Positions 19,486-31,143 of a stretch of DNA of 64,000 bases are shown here, piece by piece. Source of the stretch: Prochlorococcus sp. AG-402-G10 (lineage in GTDB: Bacteria > Cyanobacteriota > Cyanobacteriia > PCC-6307 > Cyanobiaceae); assembly GCA_003279445.1 (NCBI GenBank), contig QCHT01000002.1, forward strand, positions 94,840-158,839. Direction: 5' to 3'. Each line of letters opens with the position of its first letter. Position 1 is the stretch's first letter. The notes under the pieces were generated by a model that ran no database searches, was not told the DNA's origin, and worked only from the letters and a program-made list of their open reading frames with translations. Position numbers and translations under genes: made by a program.

Positions 19486-20907
19486 CTAGCTTCCTATTCT
19501 TGCTAATAGCCAGGAAGCTGTTGCAAAATAAATCCAAACACCTGCAACATCAGTTGCGGTAGTAATAAAAGGAGCTGACATCAACGCTGGGTCTAAGCCC
19601 ATTCTTTGAAACAATAATGGAAGCGTGGCTCCTGCAGTTGCAGCAAGGGTTGTTATAGCAAGAAGACTTATCCCCACAGCAGTCCCTACTAAAACACCTT
19701 CATCACCTTGCCCAAGCCAAAGTGCGCAAGGAACAACAAATAAAAGCATCAGCAACCCAAGCAAAGCGCCAGCGATAGCTTCCCGAAACACAGCTTTCAT
19801 AAGGCCTAGCGTCTGAATTCTTTGAGTGCTTAAACCTCTAATAACAACAGTTGAACTCTGAGCGCCAACATTGCCCCCTGCTCCTATCAAAAGCGGAATA
19901 AAGGCTGCCAATAAAACAATTTGACTTGTAATATCATCATTAGTTGCAATAACTTTGGCAGTAAGTCCATTAGCAATAACCAAAACAAACAACCAAACGA
20001 CTCTTCTACGAGCTACTGAAAACAAATTACTTTGAAAATAATCATCTTCATCTCCAGCCTGTACAGCACCTGCCGCATAAATATCACGAGTCGCTTCTTG
20101 CTCAATAACGTCAATCACATCATCAACCGTCACTATCCCAACTAAACGTTTTTCTCGATCAACTACTGGTAGAGCTAAGAAATCATACCTTTGGATTGCC
20201 CTTGCAACTTCTTCTTGATCAGTATCAGTTCGCACATTCACCACCTCTCTAGTCATGACATCACCAATTTTTGTCTCTGGCTCAGCAGTCACCAAATCTC
20301 TTAAAGAAAGAATCCCTGTCAAATGTCTCTCTCTATCAGTGACATAAAGGCTGTAAATAGTTTCTGTATAAGGGGCTTGCCGTCTAACAATGTTCAAAGC
20401 CTCAAAAGCAGTATGAAATTCCTTTAAATCAATGAACTCATTAGTCATCAACCTTCCAGCAGTTTCCGCTTCATATCCCAACATCTGAGCTGTAACACGC
20501 CTTTCATCAGGGCTGAGTTCTGCAAGTAATCTCCGAACCACTTTTGCAGGCAATTCATCAAATAAACTCACCCTGTCATCAGGGGACATCCTTTCAACCA
20601 ATTCAAGAACTTCTCCCGATCGAAGTCTGTCAAGAAGGCTCTGCTGAACGGCTGGATCAAGATATTCATAAACTTCTATAGCTTCATTCTTGCTTAATAG
20701 CCTAAATGCTAATGCCTGCAATATTAAAGGCAAATTCCCTATTGCTTCAGCAATATCAACTGGCTGAACAGGCTCAAGCAACATTTTCACGCCGTCATAG
20801 TTGCCAGCAGACAGCATGGTTTCTAGTTGCTGAGTTACTAACTCAGCAACTAGAGGAACATTTACCGATGATTCAACATCAAGAGATGCACCTATCCCTT
20901 CATTCAT
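19486..20907 (-). CDS. mgtE: Magnesium transporter MgtE
   Basis: Mg2+-gated channel. The roughly 473-aa product has the three classic parts: an N domain of helical repeats (about 20-135, LLEPVQPVDIAEAIG and MSPDDRVSLFDELPAK), a tandem CBS pair (about 140-265, GILSLRDLVTAEPE and VVDREKRLVGIVTVDDV) and a C-terminal membrane domain with five helices containing the pore motif IPLLIGAGGNVGAQSSTVVIRG. A TTG at 20928 can extend the frame by seven residues; ATG 20907 is chosen here without certainty. It follows two crcB genes on the same strand. Confidence 0.95.
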   Translation of the reverse strand: MNEGIGASLDVESSVNVPLVAELVTQQLETMLSAGNYDGVKMLLEPVQPVDIAEAIGNLPLILQALAFRLLSKNEAIEVYEYLDPAVQQSLLDRLRSGEVLELVERMSPDDRVSLFDELPAKVVRRLLAELSPDERRVTAQMLGYEAETAGRLMTNEFIDLKEFHTAFEALNIVRRQAPYTETIYSLYVTDRERHLTGILSLRDLVTAEPETKIGDVMTREVVNVRTDTDQEEVARAIQRYDFLALPVVDREKRLVGIVTVDDVIDVIEQEATRDIYAAGAVQAGDEDDYFQSNLFSVARRRVVWLFVLVIANGLTAKVIATNDDITSQIVLLAAFIPLLIGAGGNVGAQSSTVVIRGLSTQRIQTLGLMKAVFREAIAGALLGLLMLLFVVPCALWLGQGDEGVLVGTAVGISLLAITTLAATAGATLPLLFQRMGLDPALMSAPFITTATDVAGVWIYFATASWLLARIGS

Positions 20908-20939
20908 TGGCGCACCAAAAGGGCTCAAACATCCTATGT

Positions 20940-21299
20940 CTATAGAGACGGAAATAATTGCTTAATTGTCTTTCCAAGCAAAAAACCTAACGTTAATGAC
21001 AAAAATCCAGCAATCAAAGTTGAGCCAATGAAGACACTTGCTCGAAATAAGAAGCCTGAATTAATCAATGCAAAGGCATCCACCATCCAACTGCTAAATG
21101 TAGTGAAAGATCCACAAAAGCCTAAAATCCAAAAAAAATGAGAGCGAGAATTTAATTTCAGGCCACAAATTAGGCCCAAAAGAAAAACTCCTAAGATATT
21201 TGCAAGAAAAGAATTATCAAGTTGCGAACGCAATAAAGCTCCAGGAATTGCACCTGTGCAAACGAATAAGACTTGATTTCTTAACGATATATCCTTCAA
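20940..21299 (-). CDS. crcB: Fluoride channel CrcB/Fluc, second copy
   Basis: Small four-helix fluoride export channel, 119 aa. Family marks are GAIPGALLRSQLDN, the pore Asn in FLANILGVFLLG, and the GFCGSFTTFSSW motif containing the TTFSS track of the F- pathway. The start is TTG at 21299, six bases after the stop of the first crcB; no ATG precedes the conserved region. Tandem small CrcB genes usually form a heterodimer. Weaker start evidence than for its neighbour. Confidence 0.9.
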   Translation of the reverse strand: MKDISLRNQVLFVCTGAIPGALLRSQLDNSFLANILGVFLLGLICGLKLNSRSHFFWILGFCGSFTTFSSWMVDAFALINSGFLFRASVFIGSTLIAGFLSLTLGFLLGKTIKQLFPSL

Positions 21300-21305
21300 A
21301 AGCTT

Positions 21306-21701
21306 TTAAAGGTTTCCAAAATACTGTCCTAAGAAGACAGAGAAGAGACCTAAAAAAATAGAGAAAAGAACCATACAAAAAAAATCAATCAATCTATGCT
21401 TAAGGGAAAAAGAATAAAGCTCAAATATGAAAGAAGAAAAGGTGCTAAAGCTACCTAAGAAACCAACACATAATAATAAATATAATGCTTGATTAGAAGA
21501 AATAAACTCTAGTTTTGGTTGAATAGCAAGAAAGAAACCTAGGAAAAATGTGGCAACAGTATTCAATATCACTAAACCAAGTAATTTAGATTGAGTATAT
21601 AAGGCTAATTTCTTAGAAACTTGCATTCTAAGCAAAGCGCCTGGAATTGCCCCACTGATAATTAATAAAGAAGACTTATGATCCGCTAAAAAACCCAACA
21701 T
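21306..21701 (-). CDS. crcB: Fluoride channel CrcB/Fluc, first copy
   Basis: Paralogue of the adjacent gene, 131 aa with four hydrophobic helices. It has SGAIPGALLRMQVS near residue 18, the Asn in LGLVILNTVATFFLG near 48 and GFLGSFSTFSSFIFEL near 80. Fluc channels keep cytoplasmic fluoride low. The ATG at 21701 lies inside the end of the SH3-like gene, an overlap of 26 bases, so the two are likely coupled. No fluoride riboswitch motif was recognised upstream. Confidence 0.92.
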   Translation of the reverse strand: MLGFLADHKSSLLIISGAIPGALLRMQVSKKLALYTQSKLLGLVILNTVATFFLGFFLAIQPKLEFISSNQALYLLLCVGFLGSFSTFSSFIFELYSFSLKHRLIDFFCMVLFSIFLGLFSVFLGQYFGNL

Positions 21702-22023
21702 TAATCCATCCTCGACTTGGTTTCAATCCAGGAGCGTTAAAGAAACTATTCTGAGATAGTTGAACTTGAAGCCAATTTGAACCATCTGTATTTTGCCAAA
21801 GCCTAATGACCCTAAGACTAGTTCCTAAATCTACATTCTTATAAAACTCTGCTGATTCTGAGGGGAAGGGATATAGAAAACATGAGTCTCCTGCAACACA
21901 AATGTCTGCTTCGTTTCTATTGATTAATTTAAGTTGTGTTTTATTTGCTCCTCCTGCAGGCAATGCAACCGGTGCGATTAATGCAAAAGATAACAAACAT
22001 CCCCAATGAAATAAAGTTCTCAT
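21676..22023 (-). CDS. Exported SH3-like domain protein
   Basis: A 115-aa protein with an N-terminal signal peptide (hydrophobic residues about 7-23, ending at a small-residue site ALPAGG) and a compact beta-rich domain. Two cysteines (CVAGDSCFLYPFP) may form a disulfide after export. The pattern LGTSLRVIRLW...GSNWLQVQL...RGWINVGFF fits a bacterial SH3-like fold, which often binds cell-wall peptides. Placed eight bases after gyrB and overlapping crcB. Role unknown. Confidence 0.75.
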   Translation of the reverse strand: MRTLFHWGCLLSFALIAPVALPAGGANKTQLKLINRNEADICVAGDSCFLYPFPSESAEFYKNVDLGTSLRVIRLWQNTDGSNWLQVQLSQNSFFNAPGLKPSRGWINVGFFSGS

Positions 22024-22031
22024 ACTTTCCT

Positions 22032-24038
<2,007 letters not shown>

Positions 24039-24178
24039 TTACAAAATTCATCTACCAGAAACCTTAACCTGGCAATTTAAATTTACCACTGGGAACCAAG
24101 AAAGACTTAAAAGAAATTGCTAACAAAACAAAAGTTCTTCCCAACCAAGATTTTTCCAGCCTTATCAAGAAAGTATTC

Positions 24179-25078
24179 ATGCAAAAACCTAAACCAGTTG
24201 TAATTGTTTTACTTGGGCCAACAGCAAGTGGAAAAACTGATCTTGCTATCGAAATAGCTAAGAGAATTAACGTAGGAATTCACAATATTGACTCTCGACA
24301 ATTATATAAAGGTATGAATATAGGCACAGCTAAGCCAACTTTCAAACAACAAGAACAAGTCAAGCATTACTTACTTGATCTGAAGGAGCCTAATGAGCAA
24401 ATAACATTGCATGAATTCAAAACAGAAGCTGAATGTAGCTTAAAAAAAACAATAAAAGAGAAGAATCTTGGCTTCCTAGTTGGAGGGAGTGGTTTATATT
24501 TAAAAGCATTAACAAGCGGTCTTAACCCTCCAGAAGTACCCCCTCAAATACAATTGCGAGAAGAGCTCAAGAAAATTGGGCAAGTCGAGTGTTATCAAAT
24601 ACTTGAAAAATGCGACCCAATAACATACAAGAAAATAGGAAAGCGCGACTCTATTAGAACAATAAGAGCACTAGAAGTTTTTTATGCAACTGGGAAAAGC
24701 ATGAGTTCCCTTCAATCATTTCAAACTCCTCAATGGAAGCTAATAGAACTTGGTCTAGATCCCATTGACCTAAGTCAGAGAATTGTAATAAGAACAAAAA
24801 AATTATTTGAGAATGGTCTCATTGAAGAAACACAACAACTAATTAAGAGATATGGGAAGGAACTTTCATTACTACAAACCATTGGATATAAAGAGTCCCT
24901 TGAAGTGATCCAAGGAAATTATTCTTTAGCAGAAGCGCTAGAATCCACAATCCAAAGAACTAATCAATTTGCCAAAAAACAAAGGACTTGGTTTAGAAGG
25001 CAACATAATCCAAAATGGCTAAATGAAAAAAACTCACTAGATGAAGCTCTCTCTTTGATCCAAAACGTTATAGGGTGA
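24179..25078 (+). CDS. miaA: tRNA dimethylallyltransferase MiaA
   Basis: Adds the isopentenyl group to A37 of tRNAs that read codons beginning with U. The 299-aa product has the P-loop LLGPTASGKTDLA near residue 10, DSRQLYKGMNIGTAKP near 38, the base-flipping threonine region GSGLYLKAL near 105 and RDSIRTIRALEVF near 160. Divergent from gyrB and 63 bases before infC on the same strand. Confidence 0.97.
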   Translation: MQKPKPVVIVLLGPTASGKTDLAIEIAKRINVGIHNIDSRQLYKGMNIGTAKPTFKQQEQVKHYLLDLKEPNEQITLHEFKTEAECSLKKTIKEKNLGFLVGGSGLYLKALTSGLNPPEVPPQIQLREELKKIGQVECYQILEKCDPITYKKIGKRDSIRTIRALEVFYATGKSMSSLQSFQTPQWKLIELGLDPIDLSQRIVIRTKKLFENGLIEETQQLIKRYGKELSLLQTIGYKESLEVIQGNYSLAEALESTIQRTNQFAKKQRTWFRRQHNPKWLNEKNSLDEALSLIQNVIG

Positions 25079-25141
25079 AGCAAGTAGATTTAGAATTGGT
25101 TCCTACCAATCTTGTTCTGCTTTATAACCTCAACACACTGA

Positions 25142-25747
25142 ATGCCACCACGTCCCCGGTTTGATCGTCGCGCTCCTGTAAGAGAGCTTCCAAACATTAA
25201 TGAACGTATCAAATATCCCAAACTAAGGGTAGTTGATTCTGATGGAGCACAACTTGGAGTAATTACCCGTGAAGAAGCATTAGAAGTAGCTCAAGATAGA
25301 GAGCTGGATCTAGTTTTAGTAAGTGAAAAGGCAGACCCTCCAGTTTGCAGAATAATGAATTATGGGAAATTCAAATTTGAACAAGAAAAGAAAGCAAAGG
25401 AAGCTAAGAAAAAATCTCACCAAACCGAAGTCAAAGAAGTGAAAATGCGATACAAGATTGACCAACATGATTATCAAGTTCGCATTGGACAAGCAACACG
25501 TTTTCTAAAAGCAGGGGATAAAGTTAAATGCACAGTTATTTTTAGAGGCAGAGAAATCCAACATACAAACCTTGCAGAATCATTGCTAGCTAGAATGGCT
25601 AAAGACTTAGAAGAGCAAGCTGAAATTCAACAAGCTGCAAAAAGAGAAGGGAGAAATATGATCATGTTCTTAACTCCTCGCAAGACGCCTTTATTAAAAA
25701 AAGAAATAGAAATAAAAACGATCTCAAAGGCAAAAAGAACTATTTAG
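25142..25747 (+). CDS. infC: Translation initiation factor IF-3
   Basis: Binds the 30S subunit and checks start-codon selection. The 201-aa protein has the N domain ([22 protein letters not shown] near residue 20) and the C domain ([32 protein letters not shown] and FRGREI), joined by a lysine-rich linker. It starts with ATG, so the AUU autoregulation known for E. coli infC does not apply. rpmI and rplT, often downstream, lie 30 kb away here. Confidence 0.97.
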   Translation: MPPRPRFDRRAPVRELPNINERIKYPKLRVVDSDGAQLGVITREEALEVAQDRELDLVLVSEKADPPVCRIMNYGKFKFEQEKKAKEAKKKSHQTEVKEVKMRYKIDQHDYQVRIGQATRFLKAGDKVKCTVIFRGREIQHTNLAESLLARMAKDLEEQAEIQQAAKREGRNMIMFLTPRKTPLLKKEIEIKTISKAKRTI

Positions 25748-25891
25748 AAAATTCAGAAAATCATCTTTCATTAAAATCTTTTTTTTCAGCAAGGGATTCG
25801 CCGACCTATCACATAAGCTTGGGACAAACAAACAATTGTCACTCCATCAAGTATTCACTATTGTGTTCACATTGAAACCTGACATAAAGGC

Positions 25892-26878
25892 GTGAAGTTC
25901 CATATTCAGCAGGAAAGCGATATCCCTGCCTCAACTCAACTTTATAACCAAATCTGTTTTGCTATTGCAGCAAGGCATTTTCCACCAAGCCACCGGCTAC
26001 CAAGCACACGGCAACTAGCAATGCAGACCGGCTTACACAGAAACACAATAAGTAAGGTTTATCGCCAATTAGAAACTGATGGGGTAGTTGAAGCAATTGC
26101 AGGGTCAGGCATTTATGTTCGGAATCAACAAAAAAAGCGAGAGCCGCAAAGCCCTAACAACTTCAGAAAAACAGAAATCACAGATCTAGACCACGAAGTT
26201 AGAAAAAGCGTGGATGAACTATTGAATGCTGGATGTACTCTTCAACAAACAAGAGAATTATTTATTAAAGAAATTGACTGGAGACTTCGATGCGGAGCAC
26301 GTGTATTAGTAAGTACTCCTAGAGAAGACTTAGGTGCCTCAATGTTAATCGCCGAAGAGCTTGAACCAAACCTTGACGTACCAATCGAAGTAGTTCCTAT
26401 GGAAGAGCTTGAAGGCGTTTTAGAAAGCTCAAACATAGGGACTGTTGTAACTAGTAGATATTTCCTGCAACCACTAGAAGAAGTTGCGAAAAAGCATCGC
26501 GTTAGAGCCATTGCAGTGGACCTGAGTGATTTCAGTAAAGAGCTTGCAATGCTTAAGGAATTACGTCCTGGAAGTTGTGTAGGGATAGTTAGCATTAGCC
26601 CAGGTATCCTTCGAGCAGCTGAGGTGATATTGCACAGTATGAGGGGTAACGAGTTATTACTGATGACTGCCAATCCTGATATAGGTAGTCGCTTGCTAGC
26701 ACTATTAAGAGCAGCTAATCATGTTTTATGTGATAGTCCAAGTCTTCCTTTGGTTGAGCACACCCTTCGTCAAAATCGGTCCCAACTTATTAGAATGCCT
26801 CAAGTACATTGTGCTGAAAAGTACCTGAGCGAATCTACGCTTGAGAGACTGCAAAAAGAAATCGGTCTACTTAAATAA
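25892..26878 (+). CDS. GntR-type transcriptional regulator with a cyanobacterial effector domain
   Basis: A 328-aa regulator, translated from GTG. Residues 1-75 form a GntR winged helix: SDIPASTQLYNQICFAI, HRLPSTRQLAMQTGLHRNTISKVYRQLE and DGVVEAIAGSGIYV. The remaining 240 residues are neither a FadR-type helical domain nor an aminotransferase (MocR); alternating beta and alpha segments such as RVLVSTPREDLGASML, GTVVTSRYFLQP and VGIVSISPGIL suggest a two-lobe ligand-binding fold. Target genes are unknown; cysE follows 21 bases later, so a link to sulfur or serine sensing is possible but unproven. Confidence 0.87.
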   Translation: MKFHIQQESDIPASTQLYNQICFAIAARHFPPSHRLPSTRQLAMQTGLHRNTISKVYRQLETDGVVEAIAGSGIYVRNQQKKREPQSPNNFRKTEITDLDHEVRKSVDELLNAGCTLQQTRELFIKEIDWRLRCGARVLVSTPREDLGASMLIAEELEPNLDVPIEVVPMEELEGVLESSNIGTVVTSRYFLQPLEEVAKKHRVRAIAVDLSDFSKELAMLKELRPGSCVGIVSISPGILRAAEVILHSMRGNELLLMTANPDIGSRLLALLRAANHVLCDSPSLPLVEHTLRQNRSQLIRMPQVHCAEKYLSESTLERLQKEIGLLK

Positions 26879-26899
26879 CTCATTCATTCCTTTGAGCAA

Positions 26900-27646
26900 A
26901 TGCTTAAGGCTTTCTATTCAGACTTAGCAATCATTCGTGAAAGAGATCCAGCAGCAAGGGGTCTTTTAGAAATTCTTCTTTGCTATCCAGGTTTCCAAGC
27001 CTTAACCCTTCACCGGATCAGCCATAAACTCTGGAATATCGGATTACCTCTTTTCCCCCGAGTACTAAGCCAACTCAATCGATCATTAACTGGAATAGAA
27101 ATTCATCCTGGTGCTCAAATAGGAAAAGGGGTTTTTATAGACCATGGAATGGGTGTAGTCATAGGAGAAACTACTGAAATTGGAAACCATTGCCTTCTAT
27201 ATCAAGGCGTTACCTTGGGCGGCACCGGGAAAAGTCATGGGAAAAGACATCCAACCTTATCGGAAAATGTTGTAGTAGGTGCTGGGGCCAAAGTATTAGG
27301 AGCAATTACAGTAGGAGCCAACACTAGAATTGGCGCTGGATCCGTTGTAGTGAGAGACGTAGAAGCAAATAGCACCGTAGTAGGAGTACCTGGGCGAATT
27401 ATTCATCAAAGTGGTGCTCGCATAAACCCCTTGGCTCATTCAGCACTGCCAGATGCTGAAGCAACTATAATCCGAAATCTTATGGAAAGAATTGATTACT
27501 TAGAAAGCCAAGTACGTATTTTAAATAGCTCTCTTCAAGAAATTAGACAAGGAAATATTCCTAAAAAGATATTTCCTGGAGAAGCACAAAATCTTAAAGA
27601 TAGAGAAATTATTGAATTTCTAGGCGATGATTTACAAGAAAATTAA
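26900..27646 (+). CDS. cysE: Serine O-acetyltransferase
   Basis: Makes O-acetylserine, the carbon acceptor for cysteine synthesis. The 248-aa protein has the N-terminal helical domain (AIIRERDPAARG) and a left-handed beta-helix from about residue 70 to 170 built of hexapeptide repeats, with GVFIDHGMGVVIGETTEIG, VTLGGTGKSHGKRHPT and GAGAKVLGAI. The C-terminal tail beyond 180 is longer than needed for catalysis and lacks a clear Ile end for the cysteine synthase complex. Downstream of the GntR-type gene and convergent with secA. Confidence 0.96.
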   Translation: MLKAFYSDLAIIRERDPAARGLLEILLCYPGFQALTLHRISHKLWNIGLPLFPRVLSQLNRSLTGIEIHPGAQIGKGVFIDHGMGVVIGETTEIGNHCLLYQGVTLGGTGKSHGKRHPTLSENVVVGAGAKVLGAITVGANTRIGAGSVVVRDVEANSTVVGVPGRIIHQSGARINPLAHSALPDAEATIIRNLMERIDYLESQVRILNSSLQEIRQGNIPKKIFPGEAQNLKDREIIEFLGDDLQEN

Positions 27647-27653
27647 GTCAAGT

Positions 27654-30494
27654 TTATTTTTCATCTGAAGCAGCTGCCGGTTGAAACATAAACATCGAGT
27701 AAATAACATTTCTTCTCATGTTGGTCATCATTTCAAGGAACATGTCATATCCTTCGTTCTTGTATTCAATAAGTGGATCTTTTTGACCATAGCCTCTTAA
27801 ACCAACCGATTCTCTTAAAGCATCCATAGATTGCAAATGCTCACGCCATAAAGTATCAATTTGCTGAAGGATGAAGAATCTTTCTGCCTCTCTCATAAGT
27901 CCTGGACGCTGTTCTTCAATTTTCGATTCTTTAAGGTCATAAGCATTGCGTAATTGTTCTTGAAGAAATGCCTGAAGTTCATCTATATCTAACCCTTCCA
28001 GATCCTTAGGTTTTAAATCATTTAACAAGTAAACAAACTCCTGAACTTTACCAACCAATTGCTTAAGGTTCCACTCTTCAGAGGGTAAATCCGAATTCAC
28101 ATACGCATAAATAATTTCCTTCATAGTCCTTTCTCCATAGCCAATCACCTGCTTTTTCAGACCAATTCCTTCTAACACTCTCCGCCTTTCAGAATAAACA
28201 GCACGTCTTTGATTATTCATAACCTCATCATATTCAAAAACTTGTTTCCTTATATCAAAATAATAAGTCTCTACTTTCTTCTGAGCACTTTCCAGAGACC
28301 GGGTAAGCATTCCAGATTCAATTGGCATATCTTCATCAACTCTGAAAGCATTCATTAAAGCAGCAACTCTTTCTCCTCCAAATATACGCAACAAGTTATC
28401 TCCTAAAGATAAGAAAAAGCGAGTACTGCCTAAGTCTCCTTGGCGCCCAGCTCTTCCTCTTAGTTGATTATCAACCCTACGTGATTCATGTCGCTCAGTT
28501 CCAATAACATGCAATCCTCCCGCTTCTCGCACTTGAACTTCTTCCTGATTAACAACAACATCGTACTCATTCTTAACTAATGCAATAGCTGATCTCAATG
28601 ATTGAATCAAAGAATCATTAGTTGGGGCTTTTTCAGCAGCTGTAGAAATTCGATCCTCTAATTCTATAGAGCTTAATGTCCTATCTCCCCATTCTCTTAT
28701 TAACTCTCTCTCTAAAGAAATCAGAACTTCTTCAGTTTCATCTGTTAAAACACAAGGATAAAGAGTCTCATCAACACTTGTTTTCTGAGACCCATTTGAT
28801 CTTTTAGATTTTGATTCATCAATTTCTTGACCAAAACCCGAAGATGATCCTTTAGTTCTTTGAAGAGGAACAGGAGGCTTATGGCCTTCTTCTGGTTTAA
28901 CTAATTTTGGCAACAATACTTCTCTCAGCTTTAAACGAGCCATGTAATCACTATTGCCACCAAGAATAATGTCTGTTCCTCGACCAGCCATATTCGTTGC
29001 AATAGTAACTGCACCTGCTCGACCAGCTTGAGCAATAATCTCAGCTTCTCTTTCTACATTTTCTGGTTTTGCATTGAGAAGGTTATGAGGAACTTCTTGC
29101 TCAGAAAGCAAAGCACTTAAAACCTCACTCTTCTCAACACTAGTAGTCCCAACTAAAACAGGTCTGCCTTGCTTATGAATCTCTACAATTTCATTTGCAA
29201 CAGCTCTCCATTTAGCAACTTCAGTTTTAAACACTTGATCTACCCAATCTTGTCTTGAACGTGGTCGATTCGTTGGAATTACAGTTGTTTCGAGCTTATA
29301 AGTTTTTTCAAATTCGACTTCTTCTGTTTTCGCAGTACCAGTCATTCCTGCAAGTCGTGGATATAAAAGAAAGAAATTCTGATAAGTAATTGACGCAAGT
29401 GTTTGTGTCTCAGGTTGAATTGATAGTTCTTCTTTTGCTTCTATTGCTTGATGCTGACCATCACTCCATCTTCTTCCCGGCATAACACGACCAGTAAATT
29501 CATCTACAATCACAGCTTCATCATTCCTCACAATATAATTGACATCCTTAACAAATAATTCTTTAGCCTTTAGAGCATTAGTTATATAATGAGCCCATGG
29601 ATCTTGTGGATCAAATAGATCATTTACTTCTAATAAGTCCTCAGATTTAGCAAAGCCTTCATCAGTGAGAGTACATGTTCTTTGCTTTTCATCAACTTCA
29701 TAGTCTCCCTCTGGATCTATACCATCTTTACCCATCTCTGCCGCTCTTGTTAAAGAAGAGACAACTTGTGCTGCTTTCTGATATTTCTCCTGCGGACGCT
29801 CAACTTGTCCAGAAATAATTAAAGGTGTCCTGGCTTCATCTATCAAAATAGAATCAACTTCATCAATAATGCAAAATTGAAAATTTCTTTGAACAATTTC
29901 ATTCATATCACTAGCCATATTATCTCTTAAATAATCAAAACCAAGTTCAGAGTTCGTTGCATAAGTGATGTCACACTCATAGTTTTTACGTCTTGCTAAA
30001 GGACTCATGTCCTGTTGAATTAAGCCCACAGACAATCCTAAAAATCTATGGACTTGGCCCATCCATTCAGCATCTCGACGAGCCAAGTAATCATTGACAG
30101 TAACGACATGAACACCTCTACCGGTAAGAGCATTCAGATAGCTTGGCAATGTTGCTACTAACGTCTTACCTTCGCCAGTTTTCATTTCAGCAATTTGCCC
30201 CTCATGTAAAACCATTCCGCCAATCAACTGGACATCAAAATGGCGCATCCCCAAAACCCTCTTGCTCGCTTCTCTAACAACTGCAAAGGCTTCAGGGAGC
30301 AAATCATCCAAACAATCTTGTAGCAAATTCTCGGAAGTCTTTTCCAATTGGGATCGAAAATCTGCTGTTTTAGATCTCAATTCATCGTCAGTTAAAGAGG
30401 TTATGTCCTCTTCTAGAAGATTGATATCAGTCAGAATTGGCTGATAGCGCTTCAGCTTGCGAGCATTTGGATCTCCCAGCAAAAGCTTGAGCAT
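27654..30494 (-). CDS. secA: Preprotein translocase ATPase SecA
   Basis: Motor that pushes unfolded proteins through SecYEG across plasma and thylakoid membranes. The 946-aa protein has Walker [15 protein letters not shown] near residue 105, the [16 protein letters not shown] motif near 215, preprotein cross-linking domain at 230-370, and helicase motifs [10 protein letters not shown] and [16 protein letters not shown] Ser/Lys-rich insertion near residues 545-575 and a long cyanobacterial segment follow before [26 protein letters not shown]. The C-terminal zinc-binding motif of E. coli SecA is absent, as is common in cyanobacteria. Confidence 0.98.
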   Translation of the reverse strand: MLKLLLGDPNARKLKRYQPILTDINLLEEDITSLTDDELRSKTADFRSQLEKTSENLLQDCLDDLLPEAFAVVREASKRVLGMRHFDVQLIGGMVLHEGQIAEMKTGEGKTLVATLPSYLNALTGRGVHVVTVNDYLARRDAEWMGQVHRFLGLSVGLIQQDMSPLARRKNYECDITYATNSELGFDYLRDNMASDMNEIVQRNFQFCIIDEVDSILIDEARTPLIISGQVERPQEKYQKAAQVVSSLTRAAEMGKDGIDPEGDYEVDEKQRTCTLTDEGFAKSEDLLEVNDLFDPQDPWAHYITNALKAKELFVKDVNYIVRNDEAVIVDEFTGRVMPGRRWSDGQHQAIEAKEELSIQPETQTLASITYQNFFLLYPRLAGMTGTAKTEEVEFEKTYKLETTVIPTNRPRSRQDWVDQVFKTEVAKWRAVANEIVEIHKQGRPVLVGTTSVEKSEVLSALLSEQEVPHNLLNAKPENVEREAEIIAQAGRAGAVTIATNMAGRGTDIILGGNSDYMARLKLREVLLPKLVKPEEGHKPPVPLQRTKGSSSGFGQEIDESKSKRSNGSQKTSVDETLYPCVLTDETEEVLISLERELIREWGDRTLSSIELEDRISTAAEKAPTNDSLIQSLRSAIALVKNEYDVVVNQEEVQVREAGGLHVIGTERHESRRVDNQLRGRAGRQGDLGSTRFFLSLGDNLLRIFGGERVAALMNAFRVDEDMPIESGMLTRSLESAQKKVETYYFDIRKQVFEYDEVMNNQRRAVYSERRRVLEGIGLKKQVIGYGERTMKEIIYAYVNSDLPSEEWNLKQLVGKVQEFVYLLNDLKPKDLEGLDIDELQAFLQEQLRNAYDLKESKIEEQRPGLMREAERFFILQQIDTLWREHLQSMDALRESVGLRGYGQKDPLIEYKNEGYDMFLEMMTNMRRNVIYSMFMFQPAAASDEK

Positions 30495-30574
30495 AATAAT
30501 TACAACAAATACAAAGACCTTGTCAGCCTAACGACCAATCCACCTAGACGTCACTAAAGGATTAAGCGCTATAA

Positions 30575-31099
30575 ATGAAATATATAAATCTCTTCAAAAC
30601 TAGATGCCTGAAATTAGTTCATGACGTTTTTAAAATGCAAGGTTTAAAGCTTATTCAGCACGCAACAGGAGCACCTGGGCTGCGCATGTTTGGCCTTGGG
30701 CCAAATTATTTGCCTTCTAAAGGATTATCAAAATTAAAGCTCTTATTTGATCAGCATGCTTTCTGGACAAAGAATAGAAACTACAAAAGTATTCGGCGAT
30801 TATTAGCCGGAAGCACAGTTGCTATAACACTTTGGAGAAATGGTGAGATAATCGGATTTGGTCGTGCAACTAGCGATGGAATCTACAGAGCAGTTTTATG
30901 GGACATTATTGTTGCAGACGAATTGCAAAGACAAGGGTTAGGTAGAAAAGTTGTAGAAGCTCTTCTCGCAAGTCCAAAGATCAACAAAGTTGAGAGAGTG
31001 TATCTAATGACAACTAATAGTTCAGAATTTTATAGGCAACTTGGATTTGAAAAATGCACCAAGCAAAATTTGTTGATAAGATCATCAAAAGATTTTTAA
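30575..31099 (+). CDS. GNAT-family N-acetyltransferase (Ycf52/NSI-like)
   Basis: A 174-aa acetyltransferase. The acetyl-CoA loop is ADELQRQGLGRKVVEALL near residue 115, after the strand AVLWDIIVAD, and the C-terminal TTNSSEFYRQLGFEKC is typical of GNAT enzymes. N-terminal features LPSKGLSKLKLLFDQHAFW and AGSTVAITLWRNGEIIGFGRATSDG resemble the plastid NSI/Ycf52 group, which acetylates Lys or N-termini. Substrate unknown. Starts 80 bases from the divergent secA. Confidence 0.88.
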   Translation: MKYINLFKTRCLKLVHDVFKMQGLKLIQHATGAPGLRMFGLGPNYLPSKGLSKLKLLFDQHAFWTKNRNYKSIRRLLAGSTVAITLWRNGEIIGFGRATSDGIYRAVLWDIIVADELQRQGLGRKVVEALLASPKINKVERVYLMTTNSSEFYRQLGFEKCTKQNLLIRSSKDF

Positions 31100-31143
31100 T
31101 AACGGGAATACAAACTTTACAAATAAAGAAATAGTGGATGTTT

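Noticed and set aside
26242..26673. 143-codon frame on the minus strand inside the GntR-type gene
   Set aside because: Fully antisense to a well-supported gene, with low-complexity Ser/Thr-rich translation and no ribosome site; a mirror of the real codon pattern.
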